A stretch of DNA of 11,380 bases, taken from the NCBI GenBank assembly GCA_002398105.1, contig DHCD01000031.1, positions 59,843 through 71,222 on the forward strand, written 5' to 3'. The position numbers and the translations under genes are program-made. The notes beneath the pieces were generated by a model that saw only the letters and a list, made by a program, of their open reading frames with translations, ran no database searches and was not told where the DNA came from. This document shows, in pieces, positions 6,059-11,380 of the stretch. This stretch comes from Syntrophomonas sp. UBA4911. GTDB taxonomy: Bacteria > Bacillota > Syntrophomonadia > Syntrophomonadales > Syntrophomonadaceae. Numbering within the stretch: position 1 is the first letter of the stretch; every line of letters starts with the position of its first letter.

Positions 6059-6337
6059 TTAGTTGTTGGCAGAGGCTATACGGATTTCCGCGTCTTGAGT
6101 ATCGTAAACGAAAAGTTCAACGGTTTCGGTCAGAACGTCGGCATAACTGTATGAAACCCGGCGCTCAACCTTCCTCTCGTTTAATTTAACCACAAATATG
6201 TTAGGGTATATAGATTCAAGAACTCCTTCTCTTTCTACGATGCGGTTCCTTCCCCGATTGGCCTTTAATCTGATTTTACTGCCCACAAAGGATTCCAGGT
6301 CTCTTTTGATATCGGATAAAGCCCTGGGAGAACTCAC
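6059..6337 (-). CDS. veg: Veg protein
   Basis: The product matches Veg (DUF1021) along its core: ALSDIKRDLESFVGSKIRLKANRGRNRIVEREGVLES, then PNIFVVKL and the diagnostic RRVSYSYADVLTETVEL. Veg is a small cytoplasmic protein conserved in Firmicutes, tied in B. subtilis to biofilm gene control through SinR and to spore outgrowth. I place the start at the GTG at 6337 (92 residues, close to the usual 86), with AAGGTGG a few bases upstream. The ATG at 6358 would put the ribosome binding site inside the gene. Tandem sigma-A promoters precede it and a perfect terminator ends it, so it is expected to be monocistronic and highly expressed, as veg is in Bacillus. Confidence 0.93.
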   Translation of the reverse strand: MSSPRALSDIKRDLESFVGSKIRLKANRGRNRIVEREGVLESIYPNIFVVKLNERKVERRVSYSYADVLTETVELFVYDTQDAEIRIASANN

Positions 6338-6369
6338 ATTACCACCTTCTTCATACAAATGTCAATTTA

Positions 6370-6398
6370 ATTTTATACCAGGAAGGAGATAAAGTCAA
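6370..6398 (-). promoter_or_regulatory. Second, proximal sigma-A promoter of veg
   Basis: On the minus strand TTGACT (6393-6398), 17 bases, TAAAAT (6370-6375). It lies about 30 bases before the start codon and would give a short leader. Confidence 0.55.
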
Positions 6399-6411
6399 GA
6401 TTAAAATAAAT

Positions 6412-6440
6412 AGTATATTAAAAAACGTTGGTTATGTCAA
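6412..6440 (-). promoter_or_regulatory. Main sigma-A promoter of veg
   Basis: On the minus strand TTGACA (6435-6440), exactly 17 bases, TATACT (6412-6417). This is a near-consensus vegetative promoter, in keeping with the strong veg promoter of B. subtilis. Confidence 0.85.
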
Positions 6441-6485
6441 CTGATAAATAGGTCAAAAATTTCGCTAAATATAGGTTCTTTTCCC

Positions 6486-6502
6486 TCTGCCGAGCTGGCA
6501 GA
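6486..6502 (-). terminator. Weak hairpin after ykuK
   Basis: TCTGCC and GGCAGA pair around a five-base loop eight bases past the ykuK stop. No T run follows, so termination is doubtful and read-through into veg is possible. Confidence 0.3.
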
Positions 6503-6509
6503 AGTTGTT

Positions 6510-6983
6510 TTATTTGGTATATTTGTCGGCTACTTTACTGGCCGCACAAGCATTAGGCTTTATTTTGGCATCAAAACCGCTATTGACTATCATGCCGGTC
6601 ACTTCTTTGATCAGTTCCCTGGTTTCTCCATGGGTACCGACATCCAGATGGATTTCAACCTTCATTTCTGAGTGGCCGTGTTGTTTGAGCAAACGGGAAA
6701 GCTGGTCAGCCAGGGTTAGGCTAAGAGAGGCTTCATAGAAGATACGCTGGCGCAGACTTTTTATTTTCTGCTCCATCAATCTATTATAGTAGTAACGGGC
6801 GCCTTTACCCAAACGGTGAATGATAATGGCGCTGACAAAACAGGTTCCCTGCTGGCTGGGGTGAGAATCACTGCCTACCAGAAGCTTGTATGATCGGTCT
6901 ATATCTTCACTGATATAGCCCAGGATATCATTCACTACTTCGTTTAATTCCATTTGACCTTTACTGGGGCTATGAAATATCAC
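6510..6983 (-). CDS. ykuK: YkuK-family RNase H-like protein (DUF458)
   Basis: The product fits the YkuK/DUF458 family: VIFHSPSKGQMELNEVVNDIL at the N-terminus, KLLVGSDSHPS with a conserved Asp at residue 39, HRLGKGARYYYNR, then SLRQRIFYEASLSLTLAD and IHLDVGTHGETRELI (Asp114). Acidic residues on an RNase H-like core suggest a nuclease, but the biochemical role is not established. I use the GTG at 6983 (157 residues) because AGGAGG lies at ideal distance inside the end of rsmA; the longer reading from 7076 overlaps rsmA by about 90 bases and adds residues with no family likeness. It starts two bases after the rsmA stop, so the two are translationally coupled. Where B. subtilis has the spore protease gene yabG, this window has ykuK. 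Confidence 0.88.
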   Translation of the reverse strand: MIFHSPSKGQMELNEVVNDILGYISEDIDRSYKLLVGSDSHPSQQGTCFVSAIIIHRLGKGARYYYNRLMEQKIKSLRQRIFYEASLSLTLADQLSRLLKQHGHSEMKVEIHLDVGTHGETRELIKEVTGMIVNSGFDAKIKPNACAASKVADKYTK

Positions 6984-6985
6984 CT

Positions 6986-7855
6986 TTACGCCTCCTGTAA
7001 GGGCAGATTGTTGGCCAGTAAAGCAAAATCCTCCAGAGTGAGGTTCTCCGGTCGCGCCAGAGGAGAAATTCCCCATTGGGTCAGCCAGTCATGGATTAAG
7101 CTTTTGTCCTGTCCCGAAAAATTTGTACAGATATTTAAGATAGTTTTGCGGCGCTTTTGAAATGAAGTTCTGAGTAAAGCTTTAAAAAGAACCTCATTCT
7201 TCAATTCAATTCTTCGCTGCCTGGGAGTTAGGCGCAGCACAGCCGAATCAACCTCGGGCCGGGGATAGAAACAATTGCGGGATACATTCATCAGCAGTTC
7301 ACTGCTGGCATAATAGGAGGTCATCAGGGTCAGCAGGCCGTAATTTTTCCCGCCCGGACTGGCCATTATACGCTCGGCTACTTCTTTTTGCATCATAAGT
7401 GTGGCCGACTGTAAATAAGGACAATTTTCCAACAGGTAAAAGATGATCGGAGTGGTTATGTTATAGGGAATATTGGCGCAAACCTGATAAGGCCGGGGCT
7501 CAGACCAGGCAAAAGCGCGGCTTAACTCTTTTTCCAGATCCACTTTCAGAATATCGGCAAACAAAAGGCGAACATTATCCTGGCCGGCCAACACTTCCTC
7601 CAGCATTACCCGTAAATCCCGGTCTATGTCTATGGCCAGTACTCCGCGGCCATATTGGCTCAACCGGGTGGTGAGAGCGCCCATGCCGGGCCCGATCTCC
7701 ACAATATAATAATTCGGGTTGGCTTGGCATGATCTGGCTATTTTATTTAATATGTTGCCATCCACCAAAAAATTCTGCCCCCATTTTTTACGGGGGAAAA
7801 ATTGATGGCGCTGCATCAATGATCGAATTTGGGATAAAGATTCTGCTGTTATCAT
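6986..7855 (-). CDS. rsmA: 16S rRNA (adenine(1518)-N6/adenine(1519)-N6)-dimethyltransferase
   Basis: RsmA (KsgA) dimethylates two adjacent adenines in the 3'-terminal loop of 16S rRNA late in small-subunit assembly, using S-adenosylmethionine. The 289 residues show WGQNFLVD (25-32), the SAM loop VEIGPGMGALT (52-62), AIDIDRD (74-80), the D101 motif FADIL, and the catalytic N-I-P-Y at 128-131 followed by NITTPI. CFYPRPEVDSAV (195-206) marks the C-terminal domain. The length is normal. The ATG at 7855 has only GAAAGG directly before it, a poor ribosome site, but no better start is near. A TATAAT box lies about 20 bases upstream. It is cotranscribed with ykuK. The usual neighbour rnmV is not next to it. 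Confidence 0.96.
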   Translation of the reverse strand: MITAESLSQIRSLMQRHQFFPRKKWGQNFLVDGNILNKIARSCQANPNYYIVEIGPGMGALTTRLSQYGRGVLAIDIDRDLRVMLEEVLAGQDNVRLLFADILKVDLEKELSRAFAWSEPRPYQVCANIPYNITTPIIFYLLENCPYLQSATLMMQKEVAERIMASPGGKNYGLLTLMTSYYASSELLMNVSRNCFYPRPEVDSAVLRLTPRQRRIELKNEVLFKALLRTSFQKRRKTILNICTNFSGQDKSLIHDWLTQWGISPLARPENLTLEDFALLANNLPLQEA

Positions 7856-7876
7856 CCTTTCATTTTTTCTTCGCTT

Positions 7877-7905
7877 ATTATACTACAAATCATCATTAAG
7901 CTGAA
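7877..7905 (-). promoter_or_regulatory. Probable sigma-A promoter of rsmA-ykuK
   Basis: On the minus strand a perfect TATAAT (7877-7882) lies about 20 bases before the rsmA start. The -35 region at 17 bases is TTCAGC, a poor match. The leader would be very short. Bases 7906-7999 show nothing else I can name. Confidence 0.5.
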
Positions 7906-7999
7906 ATTTCTACTGCTTTTGCCTGCTCAATCTCGGCCGCTAGAGATAATTTCCAATTTTTTATTTAACAACCATTTATGAAAATCTCCCAACAATTCT

Positions 8000-8137
8000 G
8001 CTAGTTTTTTTGACGCGGAATCCAGGGAATTTAGAGGGAAGAACGCGGGGGGAATTTTTTGTAAAACCCGCGTTCTTCCTTGAAAGATTCCGCGGTTTCC
8101 GCGCCTAATGAATCTGCGTTAATCTGTGTAATCTGCA
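8000..8137. repeat. Dispersed palindromic intergenic repeat, copy 2
   Basis: This copy matches 1609-1755 at both ends in the same orientation. It holds a perfect 13-bp inverted repeat, GGAAGAACGCGGG (8037-8049) with CCCGCGTTCTTCC (8067-8079), nested inside CGCGGAATC (8014-8022) with GATTCCGCG (8086-8094). Past it comes an ATCTG-rich tail, AATCTGCGTTAATCTGTGTA. It lies between the rsmA promoter and the lipoprotein terminator, in otherwise gene-free DNA. It encodes no protein. Ends are approximate. Confidence 0.8.
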
Positions 8138-8183
8138 CCCTTAATTGCGAGTATAACGAGTAGAGGGCGTCTATTTTCTTATT

Positions 8184-8217
8184 AAAAAACCCCGGATGCC
8201 GGCGACAGCACCCGGGG
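8184..8217 (-). terminator. Rho-independent terminator of the lipoprotein gene
   Basis: On the minus strand CCCCGGGTGC pairs with GCATCCGGGG (ten pairs, one G-U) around an eight-base loop and is followed by six T. It lies about ten bases past the stop at 8228. Confidence 0.93.
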
Positions 8218-8227
8218 CCTGCCTTGA

Positions 8228-8890
8228 TTAAAATGGTGCTCCCTGTTGTTTTACTTTGCTGGTTATGTCCTGAATATCCTTTTGGAAGTTCTTTATGGGT
8301 TTGCCTTCAATAATACCTGCCGCAACATCGTTGATTCTTTTAATCAAATCAGGGTCGGTGGTAACCAGGACTTGAGAAATACGCCGGTCACTTGCCTTTA
8401 GCTTATTAGCCACAGTGCTCTTAATCTTGTTTTGGGTAGCAGCATCCCTCATCGCGCTGGCTTCCAGAGTCAGACCTACCATCACGATCTGCCCGCTGTA
8501 ATTGGTTTTGGCGGTATTGGTATTAGTATTGTTATTCATTTTATTATTGAGGTTGTTATCAGGGTTGGTGTTCATTTTACTATTGGGGTTGGTGCTGTTC
8601 AGATTATTATTATTGCCAGTGTTATTAGTACTGGGAGCAGTTTCCACGCCTGCATTATTCATTGCGATACTGGATACCACCACGCTCGCCTTCTGAACTC
8701 CTTTTATATTCTCGGCCATTTTCGATAAACGGTTAGCCATGACCCGCCTTTCACTGGCAGTCATTTCGGTGCCGTTTTCGGCAGCAGGCTTACGTTCCGG
8801 GACCGCCGGCTTTTGGGCTGCGTTCTGACATCCTGCCAGACTGACAAACAGGAAACTGATACATAATACTAAAGTAAATAATTTCCGCAT
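8228..8890 (-). CDS. YhcN/YlaJ-type sporulation lipoprotein with Asn-rich insert
   Basis: The 220-residue product starts with a lipoprotein signal peptide: a basic N-terminus, a hydrophobic core and the lipobox L-A-G-C with lipidated Cys21. The mature part has ASERRVMANRLSKMAENIKGVQKASVVVSS (45-74) and, after a gap, IVMVGLTLEASAMRDAATQNKIKSTVANKLKASDRRISQVLVTTDPDLIKRINDVAAGI (135-193), which is the YhcN/YlaJ domain of spore and germination lipoproteins, anchored in the inner spore or forespore membrane. Residues 88-130 are a low-complexity Asn/Thr stretch that splits the domain. The start is fixed by a near-ideal ribosome site. It is monocistronic between two terminators. It sits where B. subtilis has rnmV. 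Germination or spore-membrane function is likely from the family; the precise role is unknown. Confidence 0.85.
   Translation of the reverse strand: MRKLFTLVLCISFLFVSLAGCQNAAQKPAVPERKPAAENGTEMTASERRVMANRLSKMAENIKGVQKASVVVSSIAMNNAGVETAPSTNNTGNNNNLNSTNPNSKMNTNPDNNLNNKMNNNTNTNTAKTNYSGQIVMVGLTLEASAMRDAATQNKIKSTVANKLKASDRRISQVLVTTDPDLIKRINDVAAGIIEGKPIKNFQKDIQDITSKVKQQGAPF
8501..8629 (-). repeat. Asn/Thr codon repeat inside the lipoprotein gene
   Basis: This stretch encodes residues 88-130, mostly Asn with Thr, Ser and Met. On the plus strand 8535-8555 and 8571-8591 are direct copies (19 of 21 bases equal) 36 bases apart, exactly twelve codons. An in-frame duplication by slippage or recombination would explain it. 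Confidence 0.7.
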
Positions 8891-8894
8891 GCAA

Positions 8895-8907
8895 GATCAC
8901 CTCCTTT
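8895..8907 (-). promoter_or_regulatory. Full-length Shine-Dalgarno of the lipoprotein gene
   Basis: Minus-strand AAAGGAGGTGATC is complementary over 13 bases to the usual 3' end of Firmicute 16S rRNA, and ends four bases before the ATG at 8890. It decides the start and predicts very strong initiation. Confidence 0.85.
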
Positions 8908-8986
8908 ACTTTTATCTATCTTATTTTTCTGTCATTAGCGTCATTTAAACCGAGGTAAAGGATGGCATACCTTCAAAAAAATGCAT

Positions 8987-9014
8987 AAAAAAACCCTGCC
9001 GGATTGCGGCAGGG
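8987..9014 (-). terminator. Rho-independent terminator downstream of the yabE-like gene
   Basis: On the minus strand CCCTGCCG pairs with CGGCAGGG around a five-base loop, followed by seven T. It lies about 160 bases past the stop at 9173, leaving a long 3' untranslated stretch. Confidence 0.93.
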
Positions 9015-9124
9015 CCTCAGATCAATATATACCCGGATTTAAGCGGATTTATTATGATCTACCCAGATTTTTTAATGTTTTTTTGCAGGCGGGCATCCTT
9101 ATTACACTATCTCTCTCATTGAAT

Positions 9125-9170
9125 GTCGGCCTGTTTCCGCCCTAGGGGGTATCCCCCTAGGTGTGCCGAC
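9125..9170 (-). other. Long hairpin directly after the yabE-like stop codon
   Basis: CCTAGGGGG (9141-9149) and CCCCCTAGG (9153-9161) form a perfect nine-pair stem with a TAT loop. Outer arms GTCGGC (9125-9130) and GCCGAC (9165-9170) extend it. No T run follows, so this is more likely an mRNA-stabilising structure or a Rho-type stop than an intrinsic terminator. Confidence 0.6.
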
Positions 9171-9172
9171 GG

Positions 9173-10141
9173 TTAATGCAGCATATACACCTTAACCGTT
9201 CTACGGCCCCAGCTTAAACACTGGGAACGTTCTTCCATAAAAAGATCCAGTCGATTTCCTTTTATGGAACCACCAGTATCAGCAGCCCGGGCGAAGCCAT
9301 AGCCTTCAATATACAACCTGCTTCCCATAGGAATTACACTGGGGTCAACTGCCACCATTCCTACCTCGGGATGTTTACCGCTGGCCGTACGATAACCGGT
9401 ATAGGTGTAAGCCGAGGTTTCCATATAACGCGCTTCACGGAAGTTCAACAGCTGATTGCCGCGGGATACGGCGGTTATAGTTCCCATAGCGATAACCCGA
9501 TTTTGGGGTTCTTCCAGGGTTTCACTGCTGATTACTTCCCGCTTTACTTCCTGACCATTATGGTAGGTGATTTTGACTGTGTTCCTGGCCAAACCGTTTT
9601 TTCCGGAACTCAGGGTTTTAGTCAGCCCGCGTTCCAGAGTATCGTCCGCAGTCCGCTCCACCCCACAGGGAATAGGTTCTTCGGTTTCAACTTCACTTTC
9701 CGTAACCCGTATTACTTCTATTTCCTGATTGGGAACAGTCTTAGGCACGGGGACGGTTTTAACGATATCATTTTTCCCCAGTTTATACCCGGCCAAGCGA
9801 ATAGCTTCTCTGATGCTTACAGGGGTGGTAATTATCTCTTTGCTGTTTCCATCAGCCGTGACTGTTACTTTGAAAGCCCTGGTCACCACGATATTGGTAT
9901 CCTTCTTGACTTTGCTGCTAAGAGAAGGCTCTACCCGATCATGCTTCCCCAAGACAATAGCTTCTTTTTCCAAAACTCCCTCAACATCACCGACAAAAAA
10001 TACCCGGCTTTTGATGGCTTTACCATCAACTGCAATAGTGACTGGTTTTTGTAAGGCAAAGAAAAAGCTTATTCCCAGAATAAGTGCCGAGAGAATAGCG
10101 GCAGTCAGGTAAGTCTTTTTCCTGGACCAGACAATCCCCAT
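9173..10141 (-). CDS. yabE: YabE-like cell-wall protein: DUF348, G5 and 3D domains
   Basis: The 322-residue product (numbered from the ATG at 10141) has an N-terminal membrane segment at about 10-30 and then lies outside the cell. It carries two DUF348 repeats (about 33-73 and 89-130), a G5 domain (about 143-220) and a C-terminal 3D domain (about 238-320) with the three hallmark Asp residues D266, D288 and D299 in VAVDPS, AADTGGSIKG and NRLDLFM. The 3D domain has a lytic transglycosylase-like barrel, and YabE/RpfB-type proteins remodel peptidoglycan during growth or resuscitation. This start was preferred over the ATG at 10159 because GGGAGG lies between them. A promoter at 10196-10225 and a palindrome just downstream suggest control. 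In B. subtilis yabE is under sigma-X/M control and antisense RNA; no such antisense promoter was recognised here. Confidence 0.92.
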   Translation of the reverse strand: MGIVWSRKKTYLTAAILSALILGISFFFALQKPVTIAVDGKAIKSRVFFVGDVEGVLEKEAIVLGKHDRVEPSLSSKVKKDTNIVVTRAFKVTVTADGNSKEIITTPVSIREAIRLAGYKLGKNDIVKTVPVPKTVPNQEIEVIRVTESEVETEEPIPCGVERTADDTLERGLTKTLSSGKNGLARNTVKITYHNGQEVKREVISSETLEEPQNRVIAMGTITAVSRGNQLLNFREARYMETSAYTYTGYRTASGKHPEVGMVAVDPSVIPMGSRLYIEGYGFARAADTGGSIKGNRLDLFMEERSQCLSWGRRTVKVYMLH

Positions 10142-10158
10142 AACTCTCCTCCCTTTCA

Positions 10159-10185
10159 TTCAAACTAGTTTGTAAATAGTTTGAA
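10159..10185 (-). promoter_or_regulatory. Overlapping palindromes, possible operator of the yabE-like gene
   Basis: CAAACTAGTTTG (10161-10172) is a perfect 12-bp palindrome. TTCAAACTA (10159-10167) and TAGTTTGAA (10177-10185) form a wider inverted repeat, and TAGTTTG recurs 11 bases on, one helical turn. It lies just downstream of the predicted transcription start, so a repressor site or a leader hairpin would both fit. Confidence 0.5.
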
Positions 10186-10195
10186 TACATACAAC

Positions 10196-10225
10196 ATTTT
10201 AGCCAAAATAGCAGGCCGACGTCAA
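10196..10225 (-). promoter_or_regulatory. Putative sigma-A promoter of the yabE-like gene
   Basis: On the minus strand TTGACG (10220-10225), 18 bases, TAAAAT (10196-10201). The leader to the ATG at 10141 would be about 50 bases and would hold the palindrome at 10159-10185. Confidence 0.55.
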
Positions 10226-10246
10226 ATTTTATGGGTAATAATGGGC

Positions 10247-10287
10247 TAATATACTTTTTATGCCTGCAACTATAAAAAAGTATATTA
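10247..10287. repeat. AT-rich inverted repeat upstream of the yabE-like promoter
   Basis: TAATATACTTTTTAT (10247-10261) is the reverse complement of 10272-10287 apart from one extra base, separated by ten bases. It can form a cruciform or hairpin on either strand. No T run makes it a clear terminator. Its function is unknown; 10288-10400 shows nothing else. Confidence 0.55.
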
Positions 10288-10404
10288 ATTATTGTTATCG
10301 TTCTATGTTTATTTTATTCCTTAAGGCCAAAAAAATTTGCTGAAAAACATTTTTTCCCATTGGACTAAGATCGTCGAAGGAAGCAGAAGGAGAAAGATTG
10401 GCAT

Positions 10405-10430
10405 AAAAAAAGAGCCTTTTTCGGCTCTTT
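10405..10430 (-). terminator. Rho-independent terminator of metG-tatD
   Basis: On the minus strand AAAGAGCC pairs with GGCTCTTT around a six-base loop, followed by seven T. The left arm overlaps the tatD stop codon. Confidence 0.92.
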
Positions 10431-11199
10431 AATCATTTATACGGAAGACGCGTCTGGTATTATGTCCGGTCAGATAGGCTATCTCGTCAGGATCTTTATG
10501 CCTTATTTCCGCCAGTTTACCTGCTATGTAACTGACATGAGCCGGTTCGTTACGTTTGCCCCGCAGCGGCTCCGGGCTTAAATAAGGGCAATCAGTTTCT
10601 ATCAGTATACGTTCAAGAGGAATTTTGGCTGCCACCTCCACCGTCTTTTTGGCGTTTTTATAGGTCAAGGGACCGGCAAAGGACAGATAAAAACCCTGCT
10701 GCATCAATTCTATGGCCAAAGGCAGATGCCCGGAATAACAATGCATTATACCTTCGCTGCGGCCGGCTTTTTCCTTTTTTATAATGTCCAGTACTTCCTG
10801 ATGAGCATCACGATCATGGATCACAATAGGTTTGTACAATTCCTGGGCCAGCTTTATTTGCTCAATAAAGGCCTTTTCCTGCAGTTCCTGCGGTGAGAGA
10901 TTACGGTAGAAGTCAAGCCCGATTTCGCCTATGGCCACTACCCGGGGATCACGGGCCAAATCATAAAGCCCGGCCATGATGTCGCCGTTAAGGGTTTGGG
11001 CGTCATGAGGATGTACTCCTACGGCAGCATATATCTGGGGATATTTACGGGCCAGTTTTACCGCATTACAGGATGATTCGTAATCATAGCCTATGCATAT
11101 TATTTTCTCCAGGCCAGCTTCATCAGCCCGCTGCAGAACCTGCTCCAAATCCTCGGCAAAGGCCTCATCCTGCAGATGAGCATGACTGTCGATCAGCAT
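10429..11199 (-). CDS. tatD: TatD-family metal-dependent DNase
   Basis: TatD-family enzymes are TIM-barrel metal-dependent hydrolases acting on DNA (3'-5' exonuclease in E. coli). The 256 residues carry all expected ligands: H6 and H8 in DSHAHL, E92 in GEIGLDF, H128 in IVIHDRD, H153 in MHCYSGH and D203 in ETDCPYL. The C-terminal PYLSPEPLRGKRNEPAHV block is typical. The length is normal, it has no signal peptide, and it is cytoplasmic. The ATG at 11199 has GGAGGG seven bases upstream. It follows metG by about 43 bases, the same order as metS-yabD in B. subtilis, with no terminator between, so the two are probably cotranscribed. Confidence 0.95.
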   Translation of the reverse strand: MLIDSHAHLQDEAFAEDLEQVLQRADEAGLEKIICIGYDYESSCNAVKLARKYPQIYAAVGVHPHDAQTLNGDIMAGLYDLARDPRVVAIGEIGLDFYRNLSPQELQEKAFIEQIKLAQELYKPIVIHDRDAHQEVLDIIKKEKAGRSEGIMHCYSGHLPLAIELMQQGFYLSFAGPLTYKNAKKTVEVAAKIPLERILIETDCPYLSPEPLRGKRNEPAHVSYIAGKLAEIRHKDPDEIAYLTGHNTRRVFRIND

Positions 11200-11242
11200 T
11201 TATAAACCCTCCAAAAAAATTACCGGATTTTCTAATTAACCG

Positions 11243-11380
11243 CTATTTTACTCTGTTGCCGGAGGCAATGCGTTCCAGAGTCAGGACTTCGACATCATTG
11301 TCATCCGGATCGGAAGCGGCCAGTATCATACCCTGGGAGAGAGTTCCTCTTAATTTGGTCGGTTTCAGATTAGCCACCAG
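11243..11380 (-). CDS. metG: Methionyl-tRNA synthetase, C-terminal end (5' part outside window)
   Basis: Only the last 45 residues are present, ending in TAG at 11243. The sequence LVANLKPTKLRGTLSQGMILAAS is the hallmark of the C-terminal OB-fold tRNA-binding domain of MetG (EMAP II/Trbp111 type), which dimerises the synthetase and binds tRNA. TLERIASGNRVK is the usual end. A free-standing tRNA-binding protein of the same fold is possible from this fragment alone, but the adjoining tatD makes metG much more likely. Confidence 0.88.
   Translation of the reverse strand: MVANLKPTKLRGTLSQGMILAASDPDDNDVEVLTLERIASGNRVK

Noticed and set aside
6984..7076. Longer ykuK start at 7076
   Set aside because: It overlaps the end of rsmA, the added residues look random, and the GTG at 6983 has an ideal AGGAGG site.
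8501..8629. CRISPR-like or minisatellite array
   Set aside because: The repeats are Asn/Thr codons kept in frame within the lipoprotein gene, and there are no regular spacers.
9371..10054. Long plus-strand open frame of 227 codons
   Set aside because: It lies wholly opposite the yabE-like gene, has no ribosome site, and its translation is unlike any family while the minus-strand product has clear domains.

Overview
The window looks like chromosomal DNA of an endospore-forming Firmicute of clostridial type. The support is the order of conserved genes (3' end of metG, tatD, a yabE-type 3D-domain gene, rsmA/ksgA, ykuK, veg), several sporulation-linked families (a YhcN/YlaJ-type lipoprotein and two SPOCS/DUF3794-like proteins), and strong AGGAGG ribosome binding sites. 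Syntrophomonadaceae or a relative is a guess from overall flavour and cannot be settled here. Every gene I can support is on the minus strand, so transcription runs from high to low coordinates.

Right half (about 11380 down to 6000) is a housekeeping and envelope block: metG 3' end, tatD with terminator, yabE-like gene with its own promoter and an operator-like palindrome, a sporulation lipoprotein between two terminators, rsmA overlapping the leader of a ykuK RNase H-like gene, and veg behind tandem sigma-A promoters with a strong terminator. Compared with Bacillus subtilis (metS-yabD-yabE-rnmV-ksgA-yabG-veg), rnmV and yabG are not in their usual places; the lipoprotein gene and ykuK occupy those slots.

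Middle (about 5940 to 1785) is the accessory part and the most interesting. It holds a SPOCS-like/coiled-coil protein, a small protein with seven Cys and one His in paired-knuckle spacing, a GT-B (GT4-like) glycosyltransferase, a GT-A glycosyltransferase, a SPOCS-domain protein and a 72-residue charged helical protein. Two transcription units in it start with sequences matching the mother-cell sigma-K consensus (AC-A/C, 16 bases, CATAnnnTA), and both leaders share an extra conserved element. My reading is a late mother-cell gene set that builds and glycosylates an outer spore layer. This is inference.

Left end (about 1490 to 1) has a patatin-like/RssA-type hydrolase, a 53-residue ribbon-helix-helix protein whose promoter also fits the sigma-K pattern, a terminator, and a DUF896/YnzC-type protein with a Cys/His-rich tail running off the window. 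Two copies of a palindromic dispersed repeat of about 140 bases lie in gene-free DNA near 1609-1755 and 8000-8137. No tRNA, rRNA, CRISPR array or insertion sequence was seen.
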